NCBI GenBank assembly: GCA_016648135.1
Contig: JADDOH010004048.1
Span: 1 to 64,000 of the forward strand
Length of the DNA stretch: 64,000 nucleotides
From: Agrypnia vestita
Taxonomy: Eukaryota > Arthropoda > Insecta > Trichoptera > Phryganeidae
Direction: 5' to 3'
The translations under genes were made by a program, and so were the position numbers. The notes beneath the pieces were generated by a model, which worked only from the letters and a program-made list of their open reading frames with translations, searched no databases and was not told the origin of the DNA. Each line of letters begins with the position of its first letter. Position 1 is the stretch's first letter. This document shows, one piece after another, positions 22,131-34,800 of this stretch.

Positions 22131-22574
22131 ATAAAATAAAAATAAATAAAAAAATTGCTGCTTTTGCTGTTTACATAATTGTATAGTACGGTCTTTGCTA
22201 TGATGTTTCCGTCAACAACTCTCCCTTTAGTATGAAACGGCCATTTTGTCAGGTGACAGGTGACACATCCTTGGAGGTTGATTGGTTGAAGTGGAAATTG
22301 CTACCTTTGCTTTTTACATTTAGAGGATATAACTATCTTTGCTTTTAATAGTAATTTGTTAAAAAAATTTTGGAAAGGATAGATCTATATTTGCTATAAA
22401 ATCTCCAATTCGGTACATTCTAAAATTAGTAATCGTCCATTTTAAACAAATATTTTTTATATTGCTGTCTTTGATGTTATACCTCTCATTTAGATCATAC
22501 AAACTATATTTACTCGTATCTTAAAGATAGTCCCCTCAGTAATGTACACATTTATCCCGGTACCACCATTATTG

Positions 22575-22690
22575 GTAACACTTCTAGGTCCTTTTCAGTG
22601 GCGTTTTCAACTCGGGGAATAGCCAAAAATTACACGAAGCCATGTCGGGAGAGTAGGGGTTCTAATAAGCCTACGTGGATAGGGAAATAC
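22575..22690 (-). pseudogene. Mariner transposase fragment (third catalytic region)
   Basis: Minus strand reads PYSPDMASCNFWLFPELKTP, the block around the third catalytic Asp of mariner transposases, here with Asn in that position. Unrelated in detail to the mariner at 57.8 kb. Confidence 0.6.
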
Positions 22691-23593
22691 CGTGTTTTTT
22701 AATAATCATCCCTCTGTGGACAAAATCCAGTAAGTGTGTTCTCAGAATATACATATACAGAATGTGAAAAAAATATACTGGTCTATAAAATGAATATATC
22801 TATATAAATGAAAATAATAATTTTCAGGCGTATTTTAGTGTATATGTTAAACAATTCGAAAGATCATATATACCTACATAAAAAAGAAAATTGCCTAATA
22901 CACTTTAAAAAATATAGGTATCATTATCAGCTGCGAAATTAATGTATACTAACTATCTCATGAGAATGACTATAGATGATGTATCTTGCATAGTCTATTC
23001 AAATATATTAATGAAACTGATTTAGAACATATAAATTTGAGTATCCACTCACAGTGGAATTGGCGAACGTTGTACTGTATATGGTGATCACTATAAAGAC
23101 TTCCATCTACGTTCCCCACATAAATAGCGTCGTCTCTGTGAGACTTCTATTATAATTTATCTTATTAGGAAATAGATATATAATAATAACTTGAATACTG
23201 CTTTTGAATAATTTAGATAACATTCAATTTTAAATCCTTTTTCCTCAAACAGATGGCTTAATTGACAAGATAATATATTCAAAATACTTCAGCCAAACAA
23301 ATTGCTCAAGATATTTGAAGATAGTTTAATTAATGTCAGTCTGATGATAAGATTGCGAGTGTAAGCGCCTACTAGAATTATCCAGAATTTCGCTTCAGGG
23401 GAACTTTTCGCAATCATGTTACCTAATGGGTTTTTTTATTCAATTTGTATATTTATGTCATCGCATTTATGTCACTGCTTAGAAATAACAAGCAATCTTT
23501 TTTTTCGTGCGTTATGCATTTGACGCTGACTGTCAACACTTTATTTACTGCGGCTTTGAAAAGCTCTACAGAAGTGAAATGTATCCTGTAAAG

Positions 23594-24667
23594 CAGAGTT
23601 TTTCAACCTTTTTGAATACGCGACCCCTTTACAAGTAAAAGAAAATCTGACGACCCCCAGGTCCAAAATAAAACTACGTCCGTGATTTATAAAACTGTTA
23701 AAAAAATTATGTTACTCCCCAGAAATGGATTCTGAAGCTGCCAACGGGTAAAGATGGGTAAATAAATCATTTTTTGGATACGTCAGTACAACTGGCCGAT
23801 TTGTTATCCGTGAAGGTGAAAGAAAATCTTATAGATTTACCTGCTGTCGGCATGCTTACAATGGAATTCTATTTGCAAACGATTGACATATTATGAATGA
23901 AGAGAAGCGAAGAGAATATTCAGAGCTGGCAAGAGAAGCTTTACAATTGTTAGTACCATTCGCATCTTCCTGCCTATGTGATCTAACGTTCTCTTCAATG
24001 GTAAATATAAAAACTAAGAAGAGAAGTAGGCTTCAATTACATATTATGAACGAAGAGAAGCGAAGAGAAGAATATTCAGAACTGGTAAGAGAAGCTTTAT
24101 AATTGTTAGTACTATTCGCCTCTTCCTGCTTATGTGATGTAACGTTCTCTTCAATGGTAAATATAAAAACTAAGAAGAGAAGTAGGCTTCAATTACATAT
24201 TATAAATGAAGAGAAGCGAAGAGAAGAATATTCAGAACTGGTAAGAGAAGCTTTATAATTGTTAGTGCTATTCGCCTCTTCCTGCTTATGTGATCTAACG
24301 TTCTCTTCAATGGTAAATATAAAAACTAAGAAGAGAAATAGGCTTCAATTACATATTATGAACGAAGAGAAGCGAAGAGAAGAATATTCAGAACTGGTAA
24401 GAGAAGCTTTATAATTGTTAGTACTATTCGCCTCTTCCTGCTTATGTGATGTAACGTTCTCTTCAATGGTAAATATAAAAACTAAGAAGAGAAGTAGGCT
24501 TCAATTACATATTATAAATGAAGAGAAGCGAAGAGAAGAATATTCAGAACTGGTAAGAGAAGCTTTATAATTGTTAGTGCTATTCGCCTCTTCCTGCTTA
24601 TGTGATCTAACGTTCTCTTCAATGGTAAATATAAAAACTAAGAAGAGAAATAGGCTTCAATTACAAA
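23594..24667 (+). mobile_element. hAT element fragment (ZBED-like transposase C-terminus) expanded into a tandem array
   Basis: Starts with CAGAGTTTTTCAACCTTTTT, a typical hAT terminal repeat. A transposase C-terminal segment follows (YSELAREALQLLVPFASSCL, CDLTFSSMVNIKTKKRSRLQ), as in ZBED5-like hAT proteins. That segment is repeated five times from 23891; units 2-5 have a stop after EAL. No matching right terminal repeat was seen. Confidence 0.7.
23891..24667 (+). repeat. Five-unit tandem array (153 bp + 4 x 156 bp)
   Basis: Unit starts at 23891, 24044, 24200, 24356 and 24512. By eye, unit 2 equals unit 4 and unit 3 equals unit 5, so 24044-24355 appears to be repeated exactly as 24356-24667. 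Confidence 0.9.
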
Positions 24668-26163
24668 ACGATTTCCGGCAGTCTTTTCCTGCATTATAAG
24701 TTGTTAGTTCTGATACTTCTCTGTACGTCTGATATTAAAATGTTCAAATTTTTATTGGTTTTAATACTTATTTTTCTTTATTCATACGAACCGTAACAAC
24801 GTTATTCGAAAATCTATCCCTCCAGCTATTTATTATATTTTGCATTTTTATCCAGATAGATCCACATCTCAAATGCTTCAAGTCGCCTTATCGTATGTTT
24901 GGTAAGCGTCGAACTTCTTTGTTTCAAATAATTCGATAAGGTATGTACCTGATAAGAAAGTTGCAGTGCCAAAAATTAAGAGTAGGAGATTAGATCTTGC
25001 ACCTTATAATCAAGGCTGAAAACATGAACCAATAATTTGGCCGATCATATAAGGGAAATTTGAGTGTTAGCAATTCATTCTAATAAAGAACTTTGCTCCT
25101 ACAACTTTGTAAGGTCCGGTAGAACAATGAACCCTTTGAATTGTTTCGATTGAAATGCAACAGGAGTGAATCTTTTTGGGACAAAGAGACCCAATAGAAT
25201 AAAAAAAAAATCTAAGTACACAATTACTGGGTTTCGTCCACACAGGGATAATCATTCATTAAGATAAATTATTTTACAAGTCTCACAGGATCAAAGCAAT
25301 TTTATATGGGAAATGTATAAAGAATCTTTATAGGAAAGCTATAGGGCTTATGGTCTGCATTAGTTGACTTAAGCGACTGATTTACGTAATGGAACGTTCA
25401 CCGATTCCATTCTAAGAACATCCATACATTATCAAAATTTTGAAAGTTGTATTTATGTTCTTTATCCGTTTTATTTAAAATATTTGCTCTTTATAGCCAT
25501 CTGTGGTCCCGATTTGTAATTCCGTAGTACACATATGTAGATGTCTCCGCTGGTAATGATAGGTACCTACCTATATATTTTTACCCTGTAAAGACGTTCA
25601 TACATAACAATATTTTTATATGTATGTTTTGAACACTCAATTAAGGTTTCGTCCACTGCGGAATTACCTACTATTTAATTTAATTAAGATAAATTATAGT
25701 TGTGTTCTCTGAACATACATATAAAAAAAATGTTAAAATATATACTTGTCTATAAAAGAAGTTCAAAAATTAAAGATATTGATTTTCAGGGGTATTCTGG
25801 TGTATGTTAATTAATTTAAGGATTTTTTATTTTAATTTTAATTGTCTAAAGGATTTACTTTTTCTACACACTACATTATCATTTGTAATCAATCGAGCTA
25901 TTTTTAGAAGCCGTCTTATCATTTGTAATCTTATCAATCGAGCCTATTTTTAGAAGCCGTCTGTCTGTAGATCCACATCTCCAATGCTTCGAATTGTTTA
26001 ACAATGTTTCAGCAAGTGTCAATGATTCCATCCAATAATAGTCTACAGGAAACTTCTCATTCGCAAATTTAGGTTTAGGTCACGGCTGCAAAATACCATT
26101 TTCATCTGGCTTGCTCTATACGACATTTAATTTTCATAGAATAATCCATATTAAATAAATAAA

Positions 26164-28215
26164 TACACTAAAACTCCGTTAATTTTGACCCCGATAATTC
26201 TAAGTTTACCATAATTCGAAAACTGCCAAGTCCAAAGTCCAAAATGTTAATTTCTTAGATTAATCCCTATAATTCGAAATCCTGGTAATTTCTAATACGA
26301 GATCATTTTTAACCCTATAAATCAATACATTTTAGCTCTCTTAGTTTGATTTTTTTTAAATTTGACGAAATCGAAAAAGTAATTCGATTTCTTTCTCAAG
26401 TGAGAACAAAAAATATGTCAATATCGGGTTCTTAAGTGATAAAAATGTTGTGGTGTTTGTATTAATAATGATATAATAATAACAATAGCCTTTATTGAGA
26501 CATTAACATTTAAGATTTTCTTGTTACAAGTTAGACTGTTACACCATGGCAGTTCCATCTGTATGCCTTTTGGCAAAGGCCTCCTTCAATTGCCTCCATT
26601 CCTCCCTATCTTTTGCTATTCTGGTCCACGTGCCACTTACTGTAGCCTTGATCTCATCCACTCAACTTCTAGAAGGCCTGCCTCGTTTCCTATTCTTGTC
26701 TCTTGTGAACCAACACATTTTTGTTTTTGGCCGTTTCTCTCTTCCCCTGATTGTATGTCCAGTCCATTTCCATTTAAGCCTTCCGATGGATACTTTAACT
26801 TTCTTCGTTTTTGTTTGTTCTTTGATTGTTAAATTCCTTAACATTCTTCTCTCTTTTTTCCCAACATATTTCTCTCCATAGCATTTTGGCATGATTCTAG
26901 CTTTCTTTCGTGGGCTTTAGTGATTGCCCAGGTTTGACAGCCGTAAGTTAGGACAGGCAGAATGCAGGTATCGAAGAGTTTCCTTTTGATGTCTATGCTT
27001 ATATCTCTGTTCTTCGTGATTTCCTTTAGACTCCAATATTGCTTTCACGCATTTTCTATTCGTCTATATAGTTTCTTTGTAGTTATGTCATTCGATGAAA
27101 TTATTTTACTTAAGTACATATATTTGTCTACATAGTCAATGATGTTATTGACGCAGATCGCTTCATTCTTACCATTCGTCATGGCTTTTGTTTTTTATTT
27201 GTTCATAATTAATCCCACTTTAAGACTTGCTTTATCCAAGTCACTGAGCATCTTTCTTCTCTCGTTTTTCGATTGCGAGAAGATTATCAGGTCATCAGCG
27301 GATCTTAAGTGTGACAGATTCTCCCCGTTGATTGACAATCCACAGTTTTCCCAGTCCAATTTACGAAAGACCTCTTCCAGAACGGCTGTGAATAGTTTGG
27401 GTGACACTGGATCGCCCTGGTGTACACCTCTTTCCATCTTTATTTCCTCTCCTTCCTCCTCTAGTTTAATTTTAGCTTTTTTGCTTTTGTAGATATTTTT
27501 CTGATGTATTTGTTTTCAACACCTTCATTTTTAAGTGCTTGCCAGATCTCATGTTCAAGTGAATCGAAGGCCTTCAGTAGTCTATAAAGTAGCAATATAA
27601 AGTTATATAGAATTCTTTGCCCTTTTCAAATAGTTGTTTCACAATGTGTTTGTTCTCATGTTCGATGTTCTCACGAGATCTCATGTTCAAGTGAATCGAA
27701 GGCCTACAGTAGTCTATAAAGTAGCAATATAAAGTTATATTGAAATCTTTGCCCTTTTCAAATAGTTGTTTCACAAGATGTATGTAGTCTAGAGTTGAAT
27801 AACCACTTCTGAATCCAGCTTGTTCTCTCGGTTGATTCTCATCGAGCGTTTTATTTATTCGATTGAGGATTATTTTGACGAAGATTTTATAGATGTTCGA
27901 CATAAGATAGGTCCATAATCGTTAATGTTGTTCTTGTCTCCCTTCTTATGTGACAGTATTATGGTTGATGTTGTCCATTGGTGTGGTATTATTTCGCTCT
28001 GCAGCACCTCATTGAATAGTTTTGTAAATATTGGTACAAAGAGATAAAAATGTGGCGGTGTTGTATTAGCATAACAAATATTACGTTTTCGAAATGATTT
28101 TCTAAAATTTTCTAAAACACAGATTTTTGGCGAATTTCATATTTTTATTTTCTTATACCTTGAATTTCGAATTAACGGGGTTCCGCATATTACGAAATGT
28201 TTTTTGGGTCCCTCG
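26164..28215. mobile_element. DNA transposon remnant (pogo-like ends) split by an LINE
   Basis: Left end CACTAAAACTCCGTTAATTT and right end AATTTCGAATTAACGGGGTT flank an RTE LINE at about 26472-28050. The right-end sequence recurs inverted at 44516-44605 and the left end inverted near 45890-46035. Classification from ends only. Confidence 0.4.
26472..28050 (-). pseudogene. RTE-clade LINE ORF2 remnant
   Basis: Minus strand RT blocks in order: AGFRSGYSTLDYIHLVKQLF, then RGVHQGDPVSPKLFTAVLEE, LSHLRSADDLIIFSQS (catalytic YADD replaced by SADD), and further on LKWKWTGHTIRGREKRPKTK. Frameshifts break the frame. An internal duplication of about 125 bp repeats the block around 27555-27665 at 27680-27775. 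Confidence 0.75.
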
Positions 28216-28430
28216 AATTGAAACAAGCAACTACACAAATTTGAATATTTTATTTCATATTTAAACAAGAGTAGATTTAAAAAGGTAATCTATATACTTT
28301 TACATATATATTTTGAATTTTGGTGTATTAATGTAATACATGCATAAAAAAAGGAAACATTCATTCGTTCGCTTTACACACAATGTTAAGAAACTAATTT
28401 CCTCATATTTTGTACAATTTCGCCAGTCCC

Positions 28431-28811
28431 TCAATTGTATGCCTGCATCAAATTCAAGACGCGAGTGTACAGCAGAGGTCTGACGTCGATCGCCCACAAG
28501 AAGTCCAGGTGGTTGAACTTGGAGTGCGTTATGCGGAACTTGCCGATCGGGTTGCCCAGCTCCCTGTACAGCTGGTCAACGTCCCTCGGCTCGGCCATCC
28601 AGTCGTTGTCGGAGTAGTGCAGCGCCACGGGGGCGGTGACGTCGCTCAGCTTGTAGTTGGGCGGGCTGACGGAGCCGTACTCGGCGAGGTTGCCGATCAG
28701 GCCGTGGTCGTACTTCCTGAACTTGGCCGACATGTGCTCCTGGCCGTAGTGCACCATCTGCCGGCTGGAGGCGCCCGCCGGGGTGTGGCCCAGGATGACC
28801 GGCAGCATCGT
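28431..28811 (-). CDS. Lipase C exon 5 (catalytic Asp and His, stop)
   Basis: 381 bp from a CTTCCAG acceptor to TGA. Contains HYSDNDWMAEP and FNHLDFLWAID. GC-rich, with long nucleotide-identical runs to lipase B exon 5. Confidence 0.93.
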   Translation of the reverse strand, partial: TMLPVILGHTPAGASSRQMVHYGQEHMSAKFRKYDHGLIGNLAEYGSVSPPNYKLSDVTAPVALHYSDNDWMAEPRDVDQLYRELGNPIGKFRITHSKFNHLDFLWAIDVRPLLYTRVLNLMQAYN

Positions 28812-31800
28812 CTGGAAGTGGAAAAGAAAGTCAAGAATGCGACTAGCGGAGAAGAAGACCAGGGAAGAGAGGTCACACTATACGATTAACTAAATTTAAA
28901 TTCAGAAAATCAGAAAAGAAAGAGTACATTGTTGGTCTTGTGGTTAGGACATTCGCCTCGTGATCCAAAGGTCGCGGGTTCGAATCTCAGCCCAGACTAG
29001 CAAGTTAGTCCTATTATCATAGCACAAGCGTTTAGCTTAGTTTGAAAATAGTAAAAATATTGATGTGACACGTATTCCGTGTTCGCATCTCTATTTTATT
29101 TAAAAAAAAAAAAATTTATTTAGCTATTGATCATTTTTCTTTATCTGACATGATTTTTTTTATCCTACCAATGTTATTTTGTGCGCCATTGTTTGCCGTT
29201 TGTACGCCATAACATTAATGTTTTATCTCTACTTTTTAATGTTCTTTAACTCTTTTCAATCCTCACTCACCTCAGTACCTACCTGAAATCTAAATTCAAC
29301 CTACCTATCTATCTAATCATGGCTTTTCACTCCATCCAGCTGACGGTAAAGTTCTTTTCATTTAATAAAGACAATAGATTTATTATATGTTAGCTGTACG
29401 TACGGGGCACATTGTTTCTTTGTGTTGATGTTCATACCCGTAAACACCAACACAACGAAACAATGTGCGTCGTACGCACGGCTTACACACACTAAATCTA
29501 TTGTCTTTCTGGAATGAAAAGACCTATACTTCACTATCCATCCCCACAACTATCCTTAAAAAGAAAATAAAGCAACTTTACCTTTGCTTAAACCTACTTT
29601 AACCTTCCCCATTCATCCTCTACTAGTTACATTATCATGGAGCTATTCAATATCATGTTACTGTTACATTGTATAGCGGAAATCTATTTCAACTGGCTAT
29701 AAACGCGCCATTGTAATCAATATATCTATATATATATATATATATATAGATATATCTTCTTCTTTTTTTCTTTATATATATATATATATATATATAAAGA
29801 AAACCCGTGTTTCCCTATCCGCCAAGTTTTCTCCACAACCAGACAAAACCACACACCAGTGGTTATGGTGGTAGATAGCCCTTGGTGTCACATCGAAAAT
29901 ATGCGAGTTTGGTGGGGGTGGCTATGCGTGGGTGGGAGTGGGTGACGAAAATGTGCTTTCTAGCACATTTTTTTGTTATGGAAAGGCCGCAAATGCTTTA
30001 GATTGTTTCAAAATAGGCGCGCCGACTGTGTCGGTAGGTCTAGAAGTTTCCGGAAAAACCTGCTCCAGAAAGTTCTGGAAGGAGAAGGTTCTAGAAAATT
30101 CCCGAAAGTTCTATAAGATTCTAAACTGATTGGCGGCATGTGTCGGTGTGTCTAGAAGGTTCCTGTCCATACGATAAATTTCTTGAAAGTTCTGGAAAGA
30201 GTATGTTCTAGAAGGTTCGCGAACAGTGTACTAAAAATCTACGCGTGCGAAGCCGCGCGGGTACAGCTAGTAATGTATGTATATACAAAGTGAATAAATA
30301 AATAAATAAAATAATCGATTTTTCAAAATAATAAGCCAACTTACAGCATTGAGGAGCTCTGGATTGTATCCACACAAGAGGAACAGTACACTGCTGCACA
30401 CAGGCTGGAAAATTGAATTATCTTTGCACAAGAGGTCACCAGCTAGGGTCATCAGCTTGGTGCTTGGGAGTAATTCGTTTACTCCGATAAGTGCTGTCAA
30501 AGCCTGAAATATAAAAAAAGACTTTCATTATTCAGAGTACCAATTGACAAAATAAATAGTTTGAGTAAAAGATATTACACGTTTTTTTTAAAACCATGCT
30601 TATGAATTAAAAATAAAATGTTTGTTTCACTCTCCAAATAAAAGCGTTGGCGCTTTCCCTCCATCTATATCAATATAGATAGAGGGAAGGCTCCCATTTT
30701 TTATACGGAGAGTGAGGCTATTTTTTTTGTCCAAAAATTTAGTTTTTACTTTCTAATGCAATCAAATATAAGCGTGGTTTTAAAAAAATATTTTTCATTG
30801 AATATAATTTTCTACTTTTTAGTTTTAATACTACCCAGCGTACAAAATCACTTCGGTAGGAAACTAGCGCCATCTTTTGGTGAGGTCATTAACTAATGTC
30901 CAACTCTTTTTTTTTAATGCGCTTGCGAAGAATACCATTTCATGCAAAATCACTTAGGAAACTATTGACATATTTTTTGCGAGGTCATTAATTAATTTTC
31001 CATATCACACTTTGATGGATTAATTAGAGAAGAATATGATAATTGATCCATGTATTGTCTACGTGTATTTATTTATTTATTTTAATGGTTCACAAACAAT
31101 GAAAAACACGTAGCATGATATAGATAATACAAATAGTTTAAATGCTTTTTATCACTTAAATGTGAACACGGCTAACACAGAGATAAAAGTGAAGGCTAAG
31201 ACATGTACAAGAAAGAACAGAAAAAAGTGATTTTATAGTGGCGTTGAATAAAGATACTAAACAGCTAATCTCGCAAGTTATACTTATATTAGTGGAAACT
31301 GTCACGGAATATGTCAATGAGGACGTTATGGTTATTTTCTATTTTGTTGTATGACCTCTACATTCTAGATATAGAGTTAAAGTGGGCCATATTGATATTG
31401 AAGGTTGAAAGGGAAAATGTATATGTCCTAAGTCGGCGAGTAAGAACATTCAAAGTTGTGTTTTCTACACAAAATCTTAATCAATATTACCATGTATTAT
31501 ATTATGTAGCTATACTAACTCAGCAATTAGTCTATTGTAAAAAATTCAGCTCGATTGGACATTGGTGAAATATAGATTATAAGATTCCGTCTAGGCCAAC
31601 AGGTGAAGCTAATACAAGCGTGGTAAAATAGACGGTACACTCACCTCCACAGTGTTAGCAAGAGGCGACAAGAGTCTGACCAGTGGACTCTGCAGATTGG
31701 ACATGAATGCGACTGGAGCCAGGGCGTGCATGGACTTGATTTTGCTGTTGTACTCTTTCTTTGAGGCGGTCATCACGAAGAAGGAGGTGGTCCCCTGGGA

Positions 31801-34800
31801 GTGGCCTGCGTAATGCAGTTTCTTTTCGCCGGTTTTAGCCAGGACGTAGTCGATCATGGCCGGGAGATCATAATAACCGATTTCGTTCCAGCTGTACTTC
31901 CAGAACTTGGAGTCCTTGTCGGGATTCAGCTTGATGTGTTTGCGGGAGTAAAAGTTTCCACGAGCGTTTCCCATCCACACGTCGAAGCCTTCGTCCGCGA
32001 GGTAGTATCCTGTGACGAGAGAAATAAATATTCAGAATATTTTGAGTATGTCCAAATTTGTCAGAACAGAACTGGAAATGGATTGTTGTCACAAAAAATA
32101 AAAGACGTGGTATTCTATCATGGGTGGAAACGGCGAACGTTACATATGTGTAGAGTGATCACTTAAGCCAACCGTACGATAGGTCGTAAATCCTATGTAC
32201 ACTCAAAAAAACTTCTATACCTACTCTCCTTTAATAAAAAAATATACAGTTTCGTCTCTGTGAGACATCTATAATATACATTAATTGAAATAAATATTAA
32301 TATAACTATGCTAAATACATTACGATTGTTATTAAAAGAAATACTATTTCTTAAGTATTCTACTGCCTGTTTAGTATAGTAGTACTTTTGAACATATATA
32401 TTATATGGAATACTTTTTTTATTCAAAATATTCACTATCAAATAAACAAAAAATCACCAATGAGATAACCTTAAACACAATAGTTAGGTATACTCTCCAA
32501 TGTAATTTAAAAAAAAAAACATATAAAAACTTCATAATTTAGAGATATCTTATATTAGCCCCATGTCAAATTTATTATTACATATTTTTAACATATTCCC
32601 TATTCTAGTGTATACGTTAAATTTATCAAAAGAATATCATATATACTCGTACATTAAAAAGAATATTGTTTCATACTCCACTTTAAAAAATAGAGGCATC
32701 ATCAAAACCGGCGACATGTATGTATACAATGTCATGGGAATCACAAATTTTTGACCATAGATGGCGTAATTGCTTCAAATATTTTAAATAAGGCAAATAA
32801 AGTACATATACAACTTTCAAAAATTCAATAATGTATGGATGTTCTTAGGGTGGAAATTGGTAACGTTGCATTGTGTAAAATGATCAATTAAGCTAGCAAA
32901 CACGCCTACTATAATTTATCTTAATTAATTATTATCCCTCTGTCTACAAAATCCAGTGATTGTGTTCTAAGAATGTACATTTAAAAAATACTGCAATTTA
33001 ATTCACCGCAAAATGTATTTTTTTTTTATAAATGCCTGTATGTTGATCTAATCCAGCGGTACTCAACCTTTTTTTTCTTCGGGCCACATACACGTGTTTG
33101 CTAAGTTACGCGGGCCGCAACATTATACTGATATGACGAAAAAAAAATTAATATAGAGAAAAACAGTATTGGTTGAAACACGTTCGATTCAAGATTAGGG
33201 CGCCGCCACTTGATTAATCGACAAATACATTTTTTAACTATAGCAGAATGATAATAATATTATATTATTCATCAGCATACTAGCCGATGCCAGCTCAAAT
33301 ATTAACAACAGCTTATTTCCCTATATGAAATTTATTTCATCTTATCCGTATACTCAAAATACAATAATGAAAAAAATAAAATTCAAAACTTACGTACACC
33401 CAAGCATTTAATTTTGATTAGCGTCTTAACAAAAACAATAGATTAATAAATGCCAACGTAAACCACCACCATATTACAGACATAATGAGTTACGAAATTA
33501 TAAAAATGACCAGAGTTTCACGGACTACATTGTGGTGGGAAAACGTAAAGACAGAATGCATTAAAAATACATATAAAAACAATAACCAATTTGTACAATA
33601 CAAAAATTTGGATATACTCAAAATATTGTGTGAGTCATTTGAACGATTAAAAAAGTAGGAATAATATTTATAGATTTCAAAAAAGCATTCGACACACTAG
33701 AATACGGGATTTCACTGACAGTAATGGATGAATGTGGAATACCACTAAGAAAATGGCTAAAAAATTACATGACAAACACAAAACCTACACTGTGTGGAGA
33801 AACTATCTATGATGGAAATAATATATTCGTTATTAAATCATAGAAATTGCTGGTTTTATATTGGTTGAGTATGGCTGATCTAATCAATCCAGACGGGTGG
33901 ATTTATAGCCTGAACAATATATTCAGTCCGTTACCTAGGCCACTGTGTGGTCCCATGTTGATCCAGTCAGCCGAAGAGCTGAGGAGGCCGTGCATCAGGA
34001 AGACGACAGGCTTGTTCTTCTGTCCACCCTGAGCATTGAGCCTGTGCACCGTGAGGAGATAGCCATCTTCTGTCTGCACCGTGTGCGCTTCCACCGGGTA
34101 GCCGTACTTGGTCGCCAGCCCCACCTTAAAATACATTATTATTTAAATAAAACAATTTAACTGTTCGAAGAATATTTTTTCTTCTTCTGTATGAAGGCTT
34201 GAACTTTGTGGTGACATTATTATTAAAATAAAACACAAATTACTTTGTTTTCACCACTATATTAGATTAAAAAATCTACATGTTTCGAGAACAATGTTCT
34301 CTTCATCAGGATTATTGTGTACTAATCTTAAAAGTTGAAACAAGCAAATATGTTACGGTGAAGGGGCGGTTGAGGGGGTTGGTGAGGGGAGGGGGGGTGG
34401 TGAAAACAAGTAATTTGTGTTTTATTTTAAAACAATTTATTTAATGATTTGTCGATCGGAGATTTTGTTACTCTCGATACTTTAGTAGTAAAATATAAAA
34501 TTATTATTTTACTCACGTATATTTAATGTATTTTAATCCAAATTAATGATCATTTAGATATTTGTAGCCCCTAATACCAGAACCCTCTAAAACGATACTA
34601 TATGTTTTTGAGTTATGGATGAAAAACGTATATACGTTTTGTAAAAAAATATATAAGAAATATTGAAAAAAAATGCAAACTTTGATGTCGCATATCTCCA
34701 TAACTATTGATACTAGGTCATGATAGCTTGAACATTTTCAACTCATAATCAAGGCAGGAATATAGTCTTGCGAGTTGATTAATGTTGTCCAAATAACCCT

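Larger units (their letters stand above)
21095..28430. other. Intergenic region between lipases B and C
   Basis: About 7.3 kb with no host gene seen. It holds an RT fragment (21882-22130), a mariner fragment (22575-22690), a hAT fragment grown into a tandem array (23594-24667), a probable pogo-like element (26164-28215) with an RTE LINE inside it, and half copies of the GATCACTTAAGCC MITE near 23.1 and 25.4 kb. Confidence 0.6.

Noticed and set aside
26521..26881. Two plus-strand frames of 103 and 111 codons
   Set aside because: Antisense of the RTE LINE C-terminus.
28926..29000. tRNA gene
   Set aside because: A and B boxes are present, but the head is fused to a SINE body with poly-A, has three further copies, and does not form a good cloverleaf.
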